A stretch of DNA of 64,000 nucleotides from Adiantum capillus-veneris (GCA_014529385.2 CM043957.1:66664003-66728002), one strand, 5' to 3'; counted from the first letter of the stretch, positions 12,224-23,090 are shown. The notes: generated from the letters alone by a model not told the origin. A program made the numbers and translations.

Positions 12224-12479
12224 CTTGGGGAGGGAGGGGGTCAATTACAAGAAATTACCTAGATCATATACGTTCAAAGGGTTTAAAACACCCTATATTT
12301 ACTTCTCTCAAGTAATAAAATAGCCCAATTTTCTTAAGAAAATTACATATTTCTTCCCAAAATGAAATTAAAACCCCCTTCCATAGATGTAATACTTAAT
12401 CTTTTGAATTTTGCCCAATTAAAAACCCCTTACTTTGAAGGCTCATGCTATACTTACATTTTTGTGAGTGACCCCAAAG
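12224..12479. mobile_element. hAT-like MITE, copy 1
   Basis: 256-bp element with ends CTTGGGG...GGGGTCAATTAC and, on the opposite strand, CTTTGGGGTCACTCAC. It is flanked by an exact 8-bp direct repeat AGTGTTTA (12,216-12,223 and 12,480-12,487). It has no coding capacity and is AT-rich inside. Eight-base target duplications are typical of hAT transposons; family membership is inferred. Confidence 0.65.
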
Positions 12480-12487
12480 AGTGTTTA

Positions 12488-12970
12488 TCTGTCACATTTG
12501 ATAGATGAAGATTTCCCATACCTAGTGCATATTAGTTACTTTATTGGGCACGTAGAGGCCTTGATTGTAGTTATGTTGAGAAAATCTATATATGATTCAA
12601 AAGGCCAATTGTCTTGTCTAAGCATGCTTCCTTTTGGTAAGCTTTAACCATTTGACCTCAATGGATGCATGTACGTGAGTACCATGGAGAGGAGGGATCA
12701 AAGGCTTCCTTTTGCTTGTGAAATGAATCATTGGGGCTGAAATATCATGACATCTAGCAAGAAAGTGAAGATGTGAGTCATCATACAAAGCTAGAAATTT
12801 TACTCACTATAGTTGAATCAAATAAGTAGCTTATATACTCGTGTATAGATGCATGGTTCTAGCAGCATGTAGGGAGGAATAGCTAAATGGATACGGAGAT
12901 CAAGCATGAAACATGCCCAGGGTTATACATGTATAATTGGCATGGTCAAATAAGATGCAACAAGATATGA
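12488..12970. other. no gene recognised
   Basis: Low-complexity AT-rich sequence, nothing identified. Confidence 0.3.
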
Positions 12971-13131
12971 ACTCATGTAGCAGCATATAGAATAATTCGT
13001 CACGTGCTTTCAAGGTGGTTAAATGCAAAGAAATTTATAATATGGTTATCACTCATGTAGCAGCATATAGAATAATTCGTCACGTGCTTTTAAGGTGGTT
13101 GGATGCAAAGAAATTTATAATATGGTTATCA
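12971..13131. repeat. 80-bp tandem duplication
   Basis: Two nearly identical 80-bp units starting TCATGTAGCAGCATATAG at 12,973 and 13,053, with three visible substitutions. Confidence 0.92.
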
Positions 13132-13551
13132 CAAAATGTAGAAACATTGTGATGCTACATTCGGACATACACAGTTCTGATTTTTGCCAAAGCTTGCACA
13201 ACATGAAAACACCAGGTTGAGAGCTAACTACATTCTTGAAAATATTGATGTTCATCATGAATGCTCTAGTAGACTCGGGGTTTTGAAAAATATGTCAACT
13301 TTTTTATAGTGAGCGATTGAGAGATCACAAAAACTTTTCATGCTTGCCACCTAGCATATGGACAATAAAAATATGATCCACGCAACCATGTTTCCTCCCG
13401 CTTCATGGAGAATTGGGCATAATGAGAGCTTGGATTGGTTGTGTTTCAGGGCTTTTCCAATTGCCAAGTGTAAGTTTCACATGGCACCTTGCTTGATATT
13501 CAATAATACTAGTATATTCACACTATGGTTGATTAGTCATAAGCCTCAGTT

Positions 13552-13792
13552 CTCAAGGGGTCACTATGCATAAATTGTGTATATCGTGTGCATTCAAGGA
13601 CTATTTTTAAAACTTCTTATATGTGAATTTTTCACAAATAAAATACACCCTTTTCCTATTCAGTCTATAAAAGAATTTCCAAATCGATTTTATAGTGCCC
13701 TTTCGTATTTAAAAATGTGAGAAAAAATTTTGAATAACCCCTTCTTCTACACTCACGTGATAGTCACATAAATATTAAGTAGCCCCCCCAAG
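13552..13792. mobile_element. hAT-like MITE, copy 2
   Basis: 241-bp element with ends CTCAAGGGGTCACTATG and, on the other strand, CTTGGGGGGGCTACTTAA. The inner parts of both ends share ATAAATT/ATATT and CGTG words. It is flanked by an 8-bp direct repeat with one mismatch, CCTCAGTT (13,544-13,551) and CCTCAATT (13,793-13,800). Confidence 0.55.
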
Positions 13793-13800
13793 CCTCAATT

Positions 13801-15390
13801 CTTTACGAGCTCTTGGAGTTTTACTTTCTTTTGGGGGAAATATATAGCCTGGTATCAAGTCAATAAGGGAGCATGTGACACACAAAAAAACAAGGCATGC
13901 TACCCCATCGAAGAGTAAGAGAGAAAATGGCAAGCCAAGAAAAATAGCAGAGGAAAGGTGGATACTAGGTAATGGGCAAGACCTAGTTTTGTTCTTGAAA
14001 TGTATAGTGTTGGCATTGTTGTTGGTATTAAAACGGTTGATCTTTAATCTTGAGAGGATCTACAAAGTATAGAGAGAGAATGTTTCCTCCTTTCTCTACC
14101 ATAGCTCTAATACAACAAAAAGGCCAAAGAGACTAATGCACGCTCTTCTCCACCCAACCACCGCCTCTTTTAGGCCACTTGACCTACTTTTAGGAGACCT
14201 TGAACTCACATACCTAGCCATCCTTGCTTAGGAAGTGTGCCCCCACTTGGTCCTACCTTGTCCTCATAATGACTTGTACGTTGGACTCACATAAGTTTAT
14301 ATAATTTAATACAACTTTAAATCATTTTTTAATTGAGTGAAACATAACAAACATGTGGGGCTAGTTTAGATGAGCTACCTGTAATTCTTTCCCAAGTCTT
14401 GGAATTTTTCTATAAGATTATTGTACTTAATCCTTTTTAGTTATTCATGCAGCTTTGCATGAGCATCCTTTATGAGTCCCATTGTCTATCATGATAAGCT
14501 CAAAAAGATAAAGATACAATTGACATGGCACTTTATTCAAAGCTTTGAAAAAGGACACTTAAAGTTTTGTTTTGGTACCAAATTAGTATTAAGCCAAATT
14601 GAGGATGTACTTTCATCAAGTTTCATTAATATTCTCCACACCTGCTTTATCCACATAGGCTTTACATACCATGCAGGCTTCTAATGCATCACACCATGGC
14701 TCTGTTTAGTAGTAATTAATGGCTCATGGGGCAACAACTTTTGAAGAGGACACCCAACATAGAACTACCATCACACCAGTACACTTTGTAACAAGGTTTA
14801 CATAAAATGGTCTAGCCATATAGATCCCAAAACCTTAAGGTGTTGATGACCTCATCGGGGCGGCTAGACAATTTATGAAAGCCTTACCACAAGTTGGCCT
14901 TATCCGAATAGACTATGGTACATACTTAGTCCAATGGATAAACTTTTCATGTATAGAAGCTTTCAACATTCAAGAGTTGGCCTCACATTCATATAAGTTC
15001 CACCAGAGTTATGAGTGTGTGGAGCTTGAACAACACAAATGGGAAACTAACGTATGTGTCCTTCTGGTGATTAGACAATGTTTACCTTACCCTATTCTCG
15101 CCTACATCTAATGCCAATATCATTGTCTCAAATTTGTTTTTTAGCCAAAACAAAATCGTACACATATTCGAAAGAAAAGGTTGGTTATGAAGGCGTACCG
15201 AACAATAAACATGTCCATAGCTGACCATAGTGCTTTGTTTCCAGTCTAGTTTGGTGCCTGGCAAGTACAAGCAAAAGACACAATCAACAAATGGGTAAGA
15301 AACATTGCTACAATTAGAATGCGAACCAAATAGCCAAATCATTGGAAGAACATTATTAACAATTGTCTTGAAGCTCAACCTTCATTGTGA
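13801..15390. other. no gene recognised
   Basis: Short ORFs only (for example 14,875-15,111 plus and 15,082-15,378 minus). None has recognisable domains. This would be intron of the gene proposed at 16.6 kb if that gene continues leftward. Confidence 0.3.
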
Positions 15391-15525
15391 TTATGAAGGG
15401 TGGACATCATGCCATTACATTTTCCTTGCAAGAACTATTCTTTGTTGACATCATACTAAATTACATTTTCCTTGTCAGAACTACTCTTCTTTGTTGGCCA
15501 TCATGCCATTACATTTTCAAACTGA
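15391..15525. repeat. ~44-50-bp imperfect tandem repeat
   Basis: Three starts of ATCATGCCATTACATTTTCC-like units at 15,406, 15,450 and 15,500. Confidence 0.75.
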
Positions 15526-16616
15526 CCCATACATTCCTTATGATTATGAAGAAAAACATGGAGTGGTTGATGAGAAAATAGAACTTACAATGTATGTATT
15601 GAAATTGGGTTACATCATTCAATTTACCATGAGTGTACATACTTCAATATTATATTCAAAGTTTCTCTTTGACAACTTCAATATGAAACATAGGGAGCTA
15701 TTGGTGAATGAAACGGTGAGACAATTTCTCAATTATATTTGTTAATGAAGGACAAAAGATTGGTTTAGCACCACTTTACAGGAAAGCATCAATATGCTTT
15801 CAATGACTCATTACAACTAGCACAATATGGTGGCCATCAAGGCACAAGTTATAACATTGCTGTAAGCTTTGAAAGCTAGATAAAGAAAAATAGCAAGTGT
15901 GCATTGTCAATTTTATTATGGAACATGCTCTTCCACTTGACCCTATCACAAAAAGTTTTGGACAACTACTCATTATAATTTCCACACTGCCTAGCTTGGT
16001 GTAGGTTTGAGCTATACCTGGGAGGGAGGATGCCTAGCTAGGTGCGGGTTGGGGGTACGGAAATGCCGTTCAGGGGTGTCCCTACCCTCATCTGCACCTA
16101 GCTAGACATGGTCTTGCTCCCAAGGAGTAGCTCATGATGTTGAACGCTATAGTGAAAAACCATGAGAAAAGAGTTCCTTTCTCAAAGAGATTCAAAAGAG
16201 CACTTTTCTCGAAATGTTTGTATTAAATTGAAACGTTAAAGGTACAATTAAAGTGGTAATTAGGAGATTAATATGTATGCTACAATTTGAGCAGCATCAA
16301 TTGTGTTGATGAGGGTTTATAAGTACAACTAGAGCCTTACAAAAAGGGGATTAGTCATGAACTCAAATCATGAGCAGTTATTATGACCATCATTGCGTGG
16401 GGCGGCGTGCCGCAGCCAGTAAAATCATGCCACCTGTCCAAAAAAAAGCAAACAGAGAGCCAATCAGCTACTGCTGGAAGGGGGAAACTTCACATGATAA
16501 TGCATCCATATTAGTGATTATTTGTGCACATAAGCCTTAAATACGAGAATTTTGAGGACTAAATGGAAAATGGGTTGGTGATTAAAGAAAATAATAGTTA
16601 ATGAGCTGGTTAATAC
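15526..16616. other. no gene recognised; imperfect hairpin at 16,033-16,105
   Basis: No coding signal stands out. 16,033-16,056 and 16,083-16,105 form an imperfect inverted repeat around CTAGCTAGGTGC. The part adjoining 16,616 is the proposed intron of the minus-strand gene. Confidence 0.35.
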
Positions 16617-16790
16617 CTGGCGGTCATGATTTGAGAGGTAAGTGGAAGAGGAAGAAGGCCTGCAGGCGGCTGGAGCCACGTCTGGAGAGTCATCATCATC
16701 CCCGTCCCCTTCTTGAACCGAGCAAGCGGCGCTGGGGATGCAGCAAGTTCTGCTGCAGAAAGCAGCCTCTTGAGCATAAAGCGGTGTCAT
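16617..16790 (-). CDS. putative first coding exon of a host gene
   Basis: A 58-codon exon starting MTPLYAQEAAF and ending LSNHDRQ, then CAG|GTATTA, a good plant splice donor with phase 0. It is GC-richer than its surroundings and has a Cys-rich start, an acidic DGDDDD run (residues 29-34) and a Ser run (46-49). The start is the first ATG after a CT/CA-rich 5' UTR downstream of a TATA box at the proper distance. Downstream exons are not recognised to the left, so the first intron would be long or the gene decayed. The family is not identifiable from this piece. Confidence 0.45.
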
Positions 16791-16823
16791 TATGTGTGTA
16801 TGTGTGTGTGTGTGTGTGTGTGG

Positions 16824-16861
<38 letters not shown>

Positions 16862-16925
16862 CTTGCTGGTTTGGACACTTGGGCGGGTAGCCAACTTTGG
16901 AGGGAGATATTCTGAATAGCTGTGA
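16791..16925 (-). promoter_or_regulatory. putative 5' UTR with CT and CA runs
   Basis: Between the expected transcription start (about 30 bases after the TATA box) and the ATG. Contains a (CT)17-like run (16,827-16,860) and a CA run (16,795-16,822) in the sense strand. CT-rich 5' leaders are common in plant genes. Confidence 0.4.
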
Positions 16926-16951
16926 GTAGAAGAGATGAAGAGGGTAAGAAG

Positions 16952-17023
16952 TTATATAGGCAGTGAAAGGCAGAGGGAGTGAGTGTGCGCTTGCCATGCA
17001 CGCGCTAGCGCTTGCCATGCATG
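16952..17023 (-). promoter_or_regulatory. putative core promoter: TATA box and RY elements
   Basis: On the minus strand TATATAA occurs at 16,958-16,952. Upstream lie a CATGCATG RY repeat (17,016-17,023), a CATGCA (16,995-17,000) and a perfect GCGCTAGCGC palindrome (17,002-17,011), within a tandem GCTTGCCATGCA arrangement. RY motifs are bound by B3-domain regulators in plants; their use here is inferred. Confidence 0.45.
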
Positions 17024-17051
17024 CTCTTCTTTTCACTTTCATCTCCTCCAA

Positions 17052-17054
<3 letters not shown>

Positions 17055-17096
<42 letters not shown>
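17055..17096. repeat. (CT)n microsatellite
   Basis: About 42 bases of uninterrupted CT just upstream of the proposed promoter. Confidence 0.97.
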
Positions 17097-17100
<4 letters not shown>

Positions 17101-17182
17101 ACACTCTCTCAATCTGCTCTAAAGTGCTCTCATCATACACGTACACCCCCTAGCGATTGGCTTATTCATTTGTACGGGTTCA

Positions 17183-17184
<2 letters not shown>

Positions 17185-17217
<33 letters not shown>
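17185..17217. repeat. (GA)n microsatellite
   Basis: About 33 bases of GA. Confidence 0.97.
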
Positions 17218-17221
<4 letters not shown>

Positions 17222-17414
17222 TGGGTTTTAACCCAACGGCACCAATTTGAAATCGGGTTCCAGTCACATTTGGTCCATTGTTTTGATCACTACCTACGGT
17301 ATCTCATATATTTATCTATATCTAGGCTATATCTATATGTATATGAAGGGATCGAGAGGCATCCAAATCTTTCATCAAGTAGCCTCAACCTAAAATCCCT
17401 CCCACTTTCTCTCT

Positions 17415-17417
<3 letters not shown>

Positions 17418-17467
<50 letters not shown>
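17418..17467. repeat. (TA)n(GA)n compound microsatellite
   Basis: About 26 bases of TA followed directly by about 24 bases of GA. Confidence 0.97.
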
Positions 17468-17636
17468 TGTGTCAATGTCAAAGGCAATGCCTACATACTA
17501 ATAGTATATTACATACATTGCTAAATGTCGCTTGTGGAAATTCCAACATAGTACCCACAATGACATGGCACGAGTTCTTTTATTTGTGCACATATGCATG
17601 CATACAAAAGTGCCCCTAAAGCAAAATCGGGCGGAG

Positions 17637-17662
17637 AGAGAGAGATAGATAGATAGATAGAT
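17637..17662. repeat. (GA)n(GATA)n short tandem repeat
   Basis: GAGAGA followed by five GATA units. Confidence 0.9.
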
Positions 17663-17821
17663 TTAATTATCGTCCACGGAAGTCAGATATGATCCATGGG
17701 ACCAAAACAAAAACATTACATTTGTGTTTTCGGGGTGGAAGCGTTAGATACATATCAGTTAGGGACTGAGGGTCCATCAGGGGTAAAGGAAAAGGAAAGG
17801 ATACAAGACAAAAAACAAAAC

Positions 17822-18581
17822 CTAGGGGGGGTCAGGCAGAGGGGGAGCTGGCTTGGGAGTTCGAAACTCTAGAATGATGGCTTTACCGCCACGATAGACT
17901 GCCCATTTACCTTGTTTACGAGCTTCATGCATCTTTTTGAGCTAGCTTGCTTTGTGCTTGAGTTGGTTTGTAGTCAATTCCTCGGCAATTCAAAGCTTTG
18001 TCCCTTTGAGGTGACGATTGGCCCAGCAACCTCGTCCGTTCTTCTTTGTTCTTGAAAGTGAGGATGCACTGTCCAAGAGGCACATGCCTATGTGTGTCGT
18101 TGATCCAAGAGACAGTGCATTGCTCAATGTTGATTGGTTGAAGAGTTTCGTTGAGCTTGACGATGGATTCTTCGAGGGAATCCTCCTCGGTGCACCATGG
18201 TGAGGAGAGTCCTCCAATCCTAATTTTGAGGGCAAGGGATTCTTGTATCCGGCATTCTTGTAAGGCTACTTGTATGTCGTTCTCAATCTTCTTATGTGAT
18301 GCCTCATTGGCTTCTTTCTGAGTTGTCTTGACAGTCTCGATGAGAGAAGCTTCAACTTCGAGTTTCTTTGCAAGCAAAGTTTCACTCTCCTTTGCTTTTG
18401 TATCCTCGAGCTTACACAAACGTTTTTTCAGTTCAGCATTCTCCAAAGCAAGTTCTTGGATCTGAGTCTCTAGGGCCGTGATCCGTGCGTCTTGGCGAGC
18501 GGCGAGATCTTTCCTAGGGGCAGCTGCCACAACAAGAAAACTCTTGCGTGTGTCAGAGGTCGGTGTGTTGAAAGAAGTCAT
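17822..18581 (-). pseudogene. LINE ORF1-type RNA-binding protein, one frameshift
   Basis: From the ATG at 18,581 (MTSFNTPTSD) the frame runs 218 codons. A longer reading from 18,722 has an unlikely N-terminus. Order: coiled coil (about residues 30-100, ITALETQIQELALENAELKK), then an RRM-like fold (LKIRIGGL; SIVKLNETLQPI; GQCILTFKNKEERTRLLG), then a basic C-terminal domain. The frame stops at 17,925, but shifting one base at the AAAAAG run near 17,940 continues as KMHEARKQGKWAVYRGGKAI. That has the ARKxG...YRG pattern of LINE ORF1 C-terminal domains; it ends in a proline-rich tail at 17,822. Such proteins bind element RNA as trimers. No endonuclease/RT ORF2 follows. It could instead be a domesticated gene. 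Confidence 0.6.
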
Positions 18582-18719
18582 GATTGAGAAATCTTCAATC
18601 TGCTGTGCAAGAGCCTTTGTCTGTGGGTAAGCCTGCTGTGGGAACCTGCTCTTGTGACTTTTCACAGTGACCTTAGTGTAAAAAAATAAAATATGATGAG
18701 CTCTGTTCAGAAAGCCGCT

Positions 18720-18900
18720 CAAGCCTGCTCACTGAGGTCGAGAGGGTCGGGTCAGGATGTCGGGGGGGTTGACTGCGCACCCTGCACTGGGCAAGTCGGG
18801 AGGTCGAGAGGTCGGGCTGGCTGATTGCACCGTTGGCATCTGTTGTCTGAGCAAGGTCGGCGGTCGAGCTGAGGCAAGGGGTGGGGGGGGCAGGGCTCAT
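18720..18900. other. CpG-rich GGTCGAGAGGTCGGG-type stretch
   Basis: A GC- and CpG-rich segment upstream of the ORF1-type gene with loosely repeated GGTCGAG/GGTCGGG words. It may be that element's 5' UTR/promoter. The retained CpGs suggest relative youth. Confidence 0.4.
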
Positions 18901-18932
18901 GGCTTAACGCCCTCCCAAGGGCTGCCCTGAGT

Positions 18933-18971
<39 letters not shown>
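18933..18971. repeat. (GA)n microsatellite
   Basis: About 39 bases of GA next to the CpG-rich stretch. Confidence 0.97.
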
Positions 18972-18974
<3 letters not shown>

Positions 18975-19660
18975 TTTGTGTAGTCAAAGTTACTAGCACA
19001 TCCTACTTCCTTGTAAGCTCAATACCAGCAATAATTCAACATGGCCTAGCATTTTCAATAATTTCCTATCAACAAGCCTATCAATAGATGCCTTCATTGC
19101 AAATTCCATGGACATTGCAAATCTAGGAAGAATCTACTACACATGCAAAAATATATACTCGTGTATACTAGTTTTCCTTTTTTGATGCCTTTTGATCTCT
19201 AAACAAGAATAATGGAGCATTCATAACATAGGCTAGTTATGATATGTTGATAATCGCCAAGCTTCCTTGGCATTCAATCAACAAATGAAAGAATGATGCC
19301 AGTGTCTTTTTTTTCACTGCAAGTTCTTCCTTTGTGGGATTTAAGAAATGCATGAGCTAGCTAGTTTTTGAGACCTCTCTTGTTAGTGTATAATGACCAC
19401 ATATTAAGGAGGTCAGGATAAGATGATTCTTTGTCTCTATGTCTGCTTATGATTGTGACTTCTATAATGTAGCCAAGCACACAATCTCTTGGTGTCTTTA
19501 TCTTCCTAGCTACTAGATAGTCTCTTGGTGTCTCTAATGAGAGATATAATCTACGTTGGAGCTACAAGCTTACTAAATTTGACATGGACCACTAACAATG
19601 ACGGACCATACCTTAGCATTGATAAAGCCACTTAGGAGAAAAAGGGATTACTCCCTATGT
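18972..19660. other. no gene recognised
   Basis: AT-rich, no convincing ORF. Confidence 0.3.
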
Positions 19661-19896
19661 CGGGGCCTCCACTATTAGAAAACCATCTATATCATGTGCA
19701 TGCAAGCAGCATTTGAATAACTCCTCTCCACACCAATATTTTCATGAATTGAATGGCCCCTCTCTTTTTAAAACCTATAGATTCTTTTCCAAAAGTGATT
19801 TCTAAAACTCCTTTTGCCGATGTAAACATGTAACTTTCTTGAAATAAAAATACCCTCTTGATGAACTCACATGCTACATTGGACCCCGCCCCCGGG
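19661..19896. mobile_element. hAT-like MITE, copy 3 (older)
   Basis: 236 bp. Left end CGGGGCCTCCACTATTAG, right end (other strand) CGGGGTCCAATGTAGCATG; both share an ATCATGTG/GCATGTGAG inner word. A flanking 8-bp duplication is only approximate (TCCCTATG against TCTCTATA), so the assignment rests on size and ends. Confidence 0.4.
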
Positions 19897-20059
19897 ATCT
19901 CTATACAGACTAGAATAAAAGAGTTAGAAATCAACTCAAACAAGTAGGTATACTACCTTAAAATCTTTCAATGATTAGCATTTATATACTAACAGTGGCC
20001 ACTTTCTTTAAAAAATTGACATTAAAGTGGGATATTCCTTGGATGTGCCCCAGGTCATC

Positions 20060-20270
20060 TTAGACTTCTTGTCTCCATCTCTCCCATATTGCAACATCTA
20101 TCGGTCCCTCTCTCCATCTCACCAAACCTCCCTCTTCTCTATGCTTCTTCCTCTATCCCTCCCTTTGCCCTCTATTGTCCTATCCTCGTCCTCATCCTCT
20201 AACCTTGTTTCTCTTTTCCTTTCTCTGAAGATCTATGTTTCCCTCTCCTTGTTCTCATCCTCTCTTTGAG
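20060..20270. repeat. CT-rich low-complexity stretch
   Basis: Imperfect pyrimidine tract (CTCCCTCT, CCTCATCCTC words). The Ser/Leu ORF across it is compositional. Confidence 0.7.
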
Positions 20271-20453
20271 GCTCGTGCCACTACGTAGCCCTCACCCTTT
20301 TCAAATGCATGCACAAACATGCTCGATGATTGCACAAGTAGCCCTCTACCCTAACTATGACTAAATAAAACAAGGAGAGAGAGAGAGAGAGAGTTAACCT
20401 TGTGTCTCCTCTCCTTTCTATGAAGAGATCTATTTCCCTCTCCTCATTCTCAC
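20255..20453. repeat. direct duplicate, left copy, with (GA)n at 20,374-20,393
   Basis: Homologous to 20,704-20,870: shared ACTACGTA, CCCTCAC, CGCTCGA/TGCTCGA and CTATGA words and a GA tract at the same relative position. A MITE now lies between the two copies. Confidence 0.75.
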
Positions 20454-20703
20454 CTGAGGGTTCCACCTAAAAATATGTATGTATAGCACGTGAGTTCACC
20501 CGGAGGGGTTTTTAATATACCAAAGAGTTATAGAATTATATGTACAAAAGGGGTTCAAAAATGGAAAATTGAAAAAAGTTATAGGTTTATAAAAGAAGGG
20601 GAGTCTTTTAATTCATGATGAAGTGTGTGTGTGTAAAGGGATTTTAAAAATATCTCTTGAACGCACATGCTATAGGTATTTTTGAAAGGTGAACCCCCCG
20701 AGA
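20454..20703. mobile_element. hAT-like MITE, copy 4
   Basis: 250 bp. Homologous along its whole length, same orientation, to 51,597-51,847: shared TAGCACGTGAGTTCACCC, CTTTTAATTCA, GAAGTGTGTGTG and CTATAGGTATTTTTG. Inner inverted ends GGGTTCCACCT / GGGTTCACCT. Flanked by ATTCTCAC (20,446-20,453) and ATTCTCAT (20,704-20,711), an 8-bp duplication with one mismatch. Confidence 0.75.
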
Positions 20704-20870
20704 ATTCTCATCCTCTCACCAGGGACTCTCACCACTACGTAACCCTCACTCTTATCAAGCCCGTATTCAAACACGCTCGACGGTTTCATATGCAGCGCTC
20801 TATCCTTACTATGATCGACTAAATGGGAATAAGTGGAGAGAGAGAGAGAGAGAGAGAGAGAGAACTTTTC
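20704..20870. repeat. direct duplicate, right copy, with (GA)n at 20,835-20,863
   Basis: See the left copy at 20,255-20,453. The GA tract here is longer. Confidence 0.75.
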
Positions 20871-20885
20871 ATAGCAAAAGAAGGG

Positions 20886-20888
<3 letters not shown>

Positions 20889-20927
<39 letters not shown>

Positions 20928-20966
20928 TTTTCATGGCAAGAGAGAGAGATATATATATATATATTT
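20889..20966. repeat. (GA)n then (GA)n(TA)n microsatellites
   Basis: GA run at 20,889-20,924 and a second GA run followed by TA at 20,939-20,966. Confidence 0.95.
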
Positions 20967-22226
20967 CAAACATCATGGAGACATACTTTCCAATGATTTT
21001 AGTGTTGAGCCTACTACTTGGTTTTCTTGGGGATAATTATTTTTTGGGGATAATACTTATGTTTAGTTTCAAAGCTTCATCTCTTTCCTACTATTCTCAT
21101 GTCAAAATCTTAGTCTCCCTATAGGTATATCCTTCTTTGAGAACAAGATATCACTTATCAGGCAAGGTTTCTTTAATCACATGCCAATTTAACAAAGAAG
21201 TTAACATGCCAATTTAAGGAGTTTTGGATACAACTAGAGTGAGATATGAAAGAAATTTACCTTACGCTTTTTCATTCTTAGATTTTTTAAGAAAATACTG
21301 TAAATGGGTTTTCTCTATGCTTGAGAGGAAGGTTTTATTACCTCAAGGCATGTAAGTATAGCATGGTTTTTATAGTACCCTTTAAGCGCATGTGATATAG
21401 GTGACTTCTTATGAGTGACCCCTCAAAGGCTATTGAATGATTAAGCAAGAAACATGAAAAATAACTGGACAACATATGTTGATTTGTTCAAGATCGCAAC
21501 AATCCAAAATATAATCAACCTTGTGAAGACACGTATATCTATTTCACCAAATGAGGAGAAAAAAACTATCGAGCATTTTTCTCCTCAAAATATTGTCGAG
21601 GTTTCTCCTCACCCCGAACATCGAAACTTTCCAACTCAGCACCCAACTTCTCCTTCACATCATTAGACACTCCCTAGCTCATGCTTTGTCCCTCATGCCC
21701 CTACCTATGCTCTTCACCATGCACCATGTGTACTTGCCTCGCCTTCTTTTGTAAATCAATCACGAACTCAATGATTTTTTTTTATATAAGAACAATTAGA
21801 CTAAAATTTGGCTTCATATCCATATTGATGATTGCAGATAGTTTACAAGAAATGTTGTGTACAACTTGTTACAAAATTGTCACACATGCCATCTAGAGTT
21901 TTTTAAACGTTCTTTGTTTCAACTATCTATAATACCAATTTCTGTATCAAGACAACCACTCCACAATGTCCTATCGATCGTTTGTAATCTTTGCACGTAC
22001 TAGCATATTTGTCCTTTCTCTTAGGTACGTGTAGCAAAGCATTCAAAAATAGAGTTTAGTCAACAACATGCTCACACTAAGACAAAGAATGCATAAACAC
22101 ATTAACTTCTACATATGTATGAGCCATATGACCTTTTGTATATTTCATTTGAAGAGAAATTTTGCAGGTATGTTGAAGTCAATTTCATTCTTCAAATCCT
22201 CCCACCTAACTTAGCGTGACACTGCC
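20967..22226. other. no gene recognised
   Basis: Around 21,380-21,425 the sequence (GCATGTGATATAGG ... GAGTGACCCCTC) resembles one end of the MITEs, but no matching other end was found. Otherwise short ORFs only. Confidence 0.3.
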
Positions 22227-23090
22227 TCAAAACATCAGAACAATCAACAGCTCATTTTTACACATTACTTCTAGAACTTTGAGGTGATTATTGAAATTGT
22301 TATGTCTAGAGCTACCAAGAAACCATTCATTCAATGCCACCTCATAATAGTGGAAGGAAGCTATGAAGTTTTGAGAGGCTATCATGCACTTCCACACAAT
22401 AGACATCTTATATACCTTGCACAATCTGCCATCAAATTCATCAAATCTTGCACACAATAGACATCTTATATACCTTGCACAGTCTGCCATCAAATTCATG
22501 GACATCCCAAGAAACTTTATGACTTGCAAATGTGCATGGTCTCTGACTTCCTCACCTCTTCATCATGAAATAAGTCTACAACTACATGGATTGGCATGAA
22601 GTTAGAGACATGTACCTATTTGCTTGCAATGTTTGATCATAAGAACTTCTGAATTGATTGATGAAGTTTAACTCTAAAACATTCAAAGGTTTACAAACCA
22701 AGATAGTCCACTTTGGGCTATGTGAGGAAGTTGCAGATGTTGTGGGATACCAAAGCCATGGATAGAGTGCAAGGCATTGTAGAAGTGGTCAAAGAAAAAG
22801 ACCCTCCTTTCTACAAGTGCTCTCCTAGTGCTAGTTCTATAGAGAAGTTCATCCACCGATGCATGAAAGTCATCAAAATTTGAAATTATGTATTCCATTG
22901 GCTGTCAATATTCATTGTTGGAGAAATAAAAATCTACAAAATCCAAGGCATAATCAACAATCACTATATTGAACAATTTAACAAAATGAACTCCTATCAA
23001 GTCAAATAAATGCATAGTTGGGTCGATTAGTAGGAAACCCCAATGGTTCCACTCGCAATTGCAGCTCAGAGTGCATATACACATGCTCAT
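22227..23090 (-). pseudogene. unrecognised decayed coding region
   Basis: Three open segments (23,090-22,905, 22,898-22,683 and 22,529-22,227) lie in the same reading frame on the minus strand, separated by a handful of stops. The protein composition is plausible (for example ISNFDDFHASVDELLYRTS). No family recognised. An internal 58-bp duplication lies within it. Confidence 0.3.
22393..22508. repeat. 58-bp tandem duplication
   Basis: Two copies starting CACACAATAGACATCTTATA at 22,393 and 22,451, almost identical. Confidence 0.9.

Noticed and set aside
16033-16105. Imperfect hairpin as a microRNA precursor
   Set aside because: The arms are interrupted by several mismatches, the loop sequence is unremarkable, and nothing indicates a processed 21-nt product.
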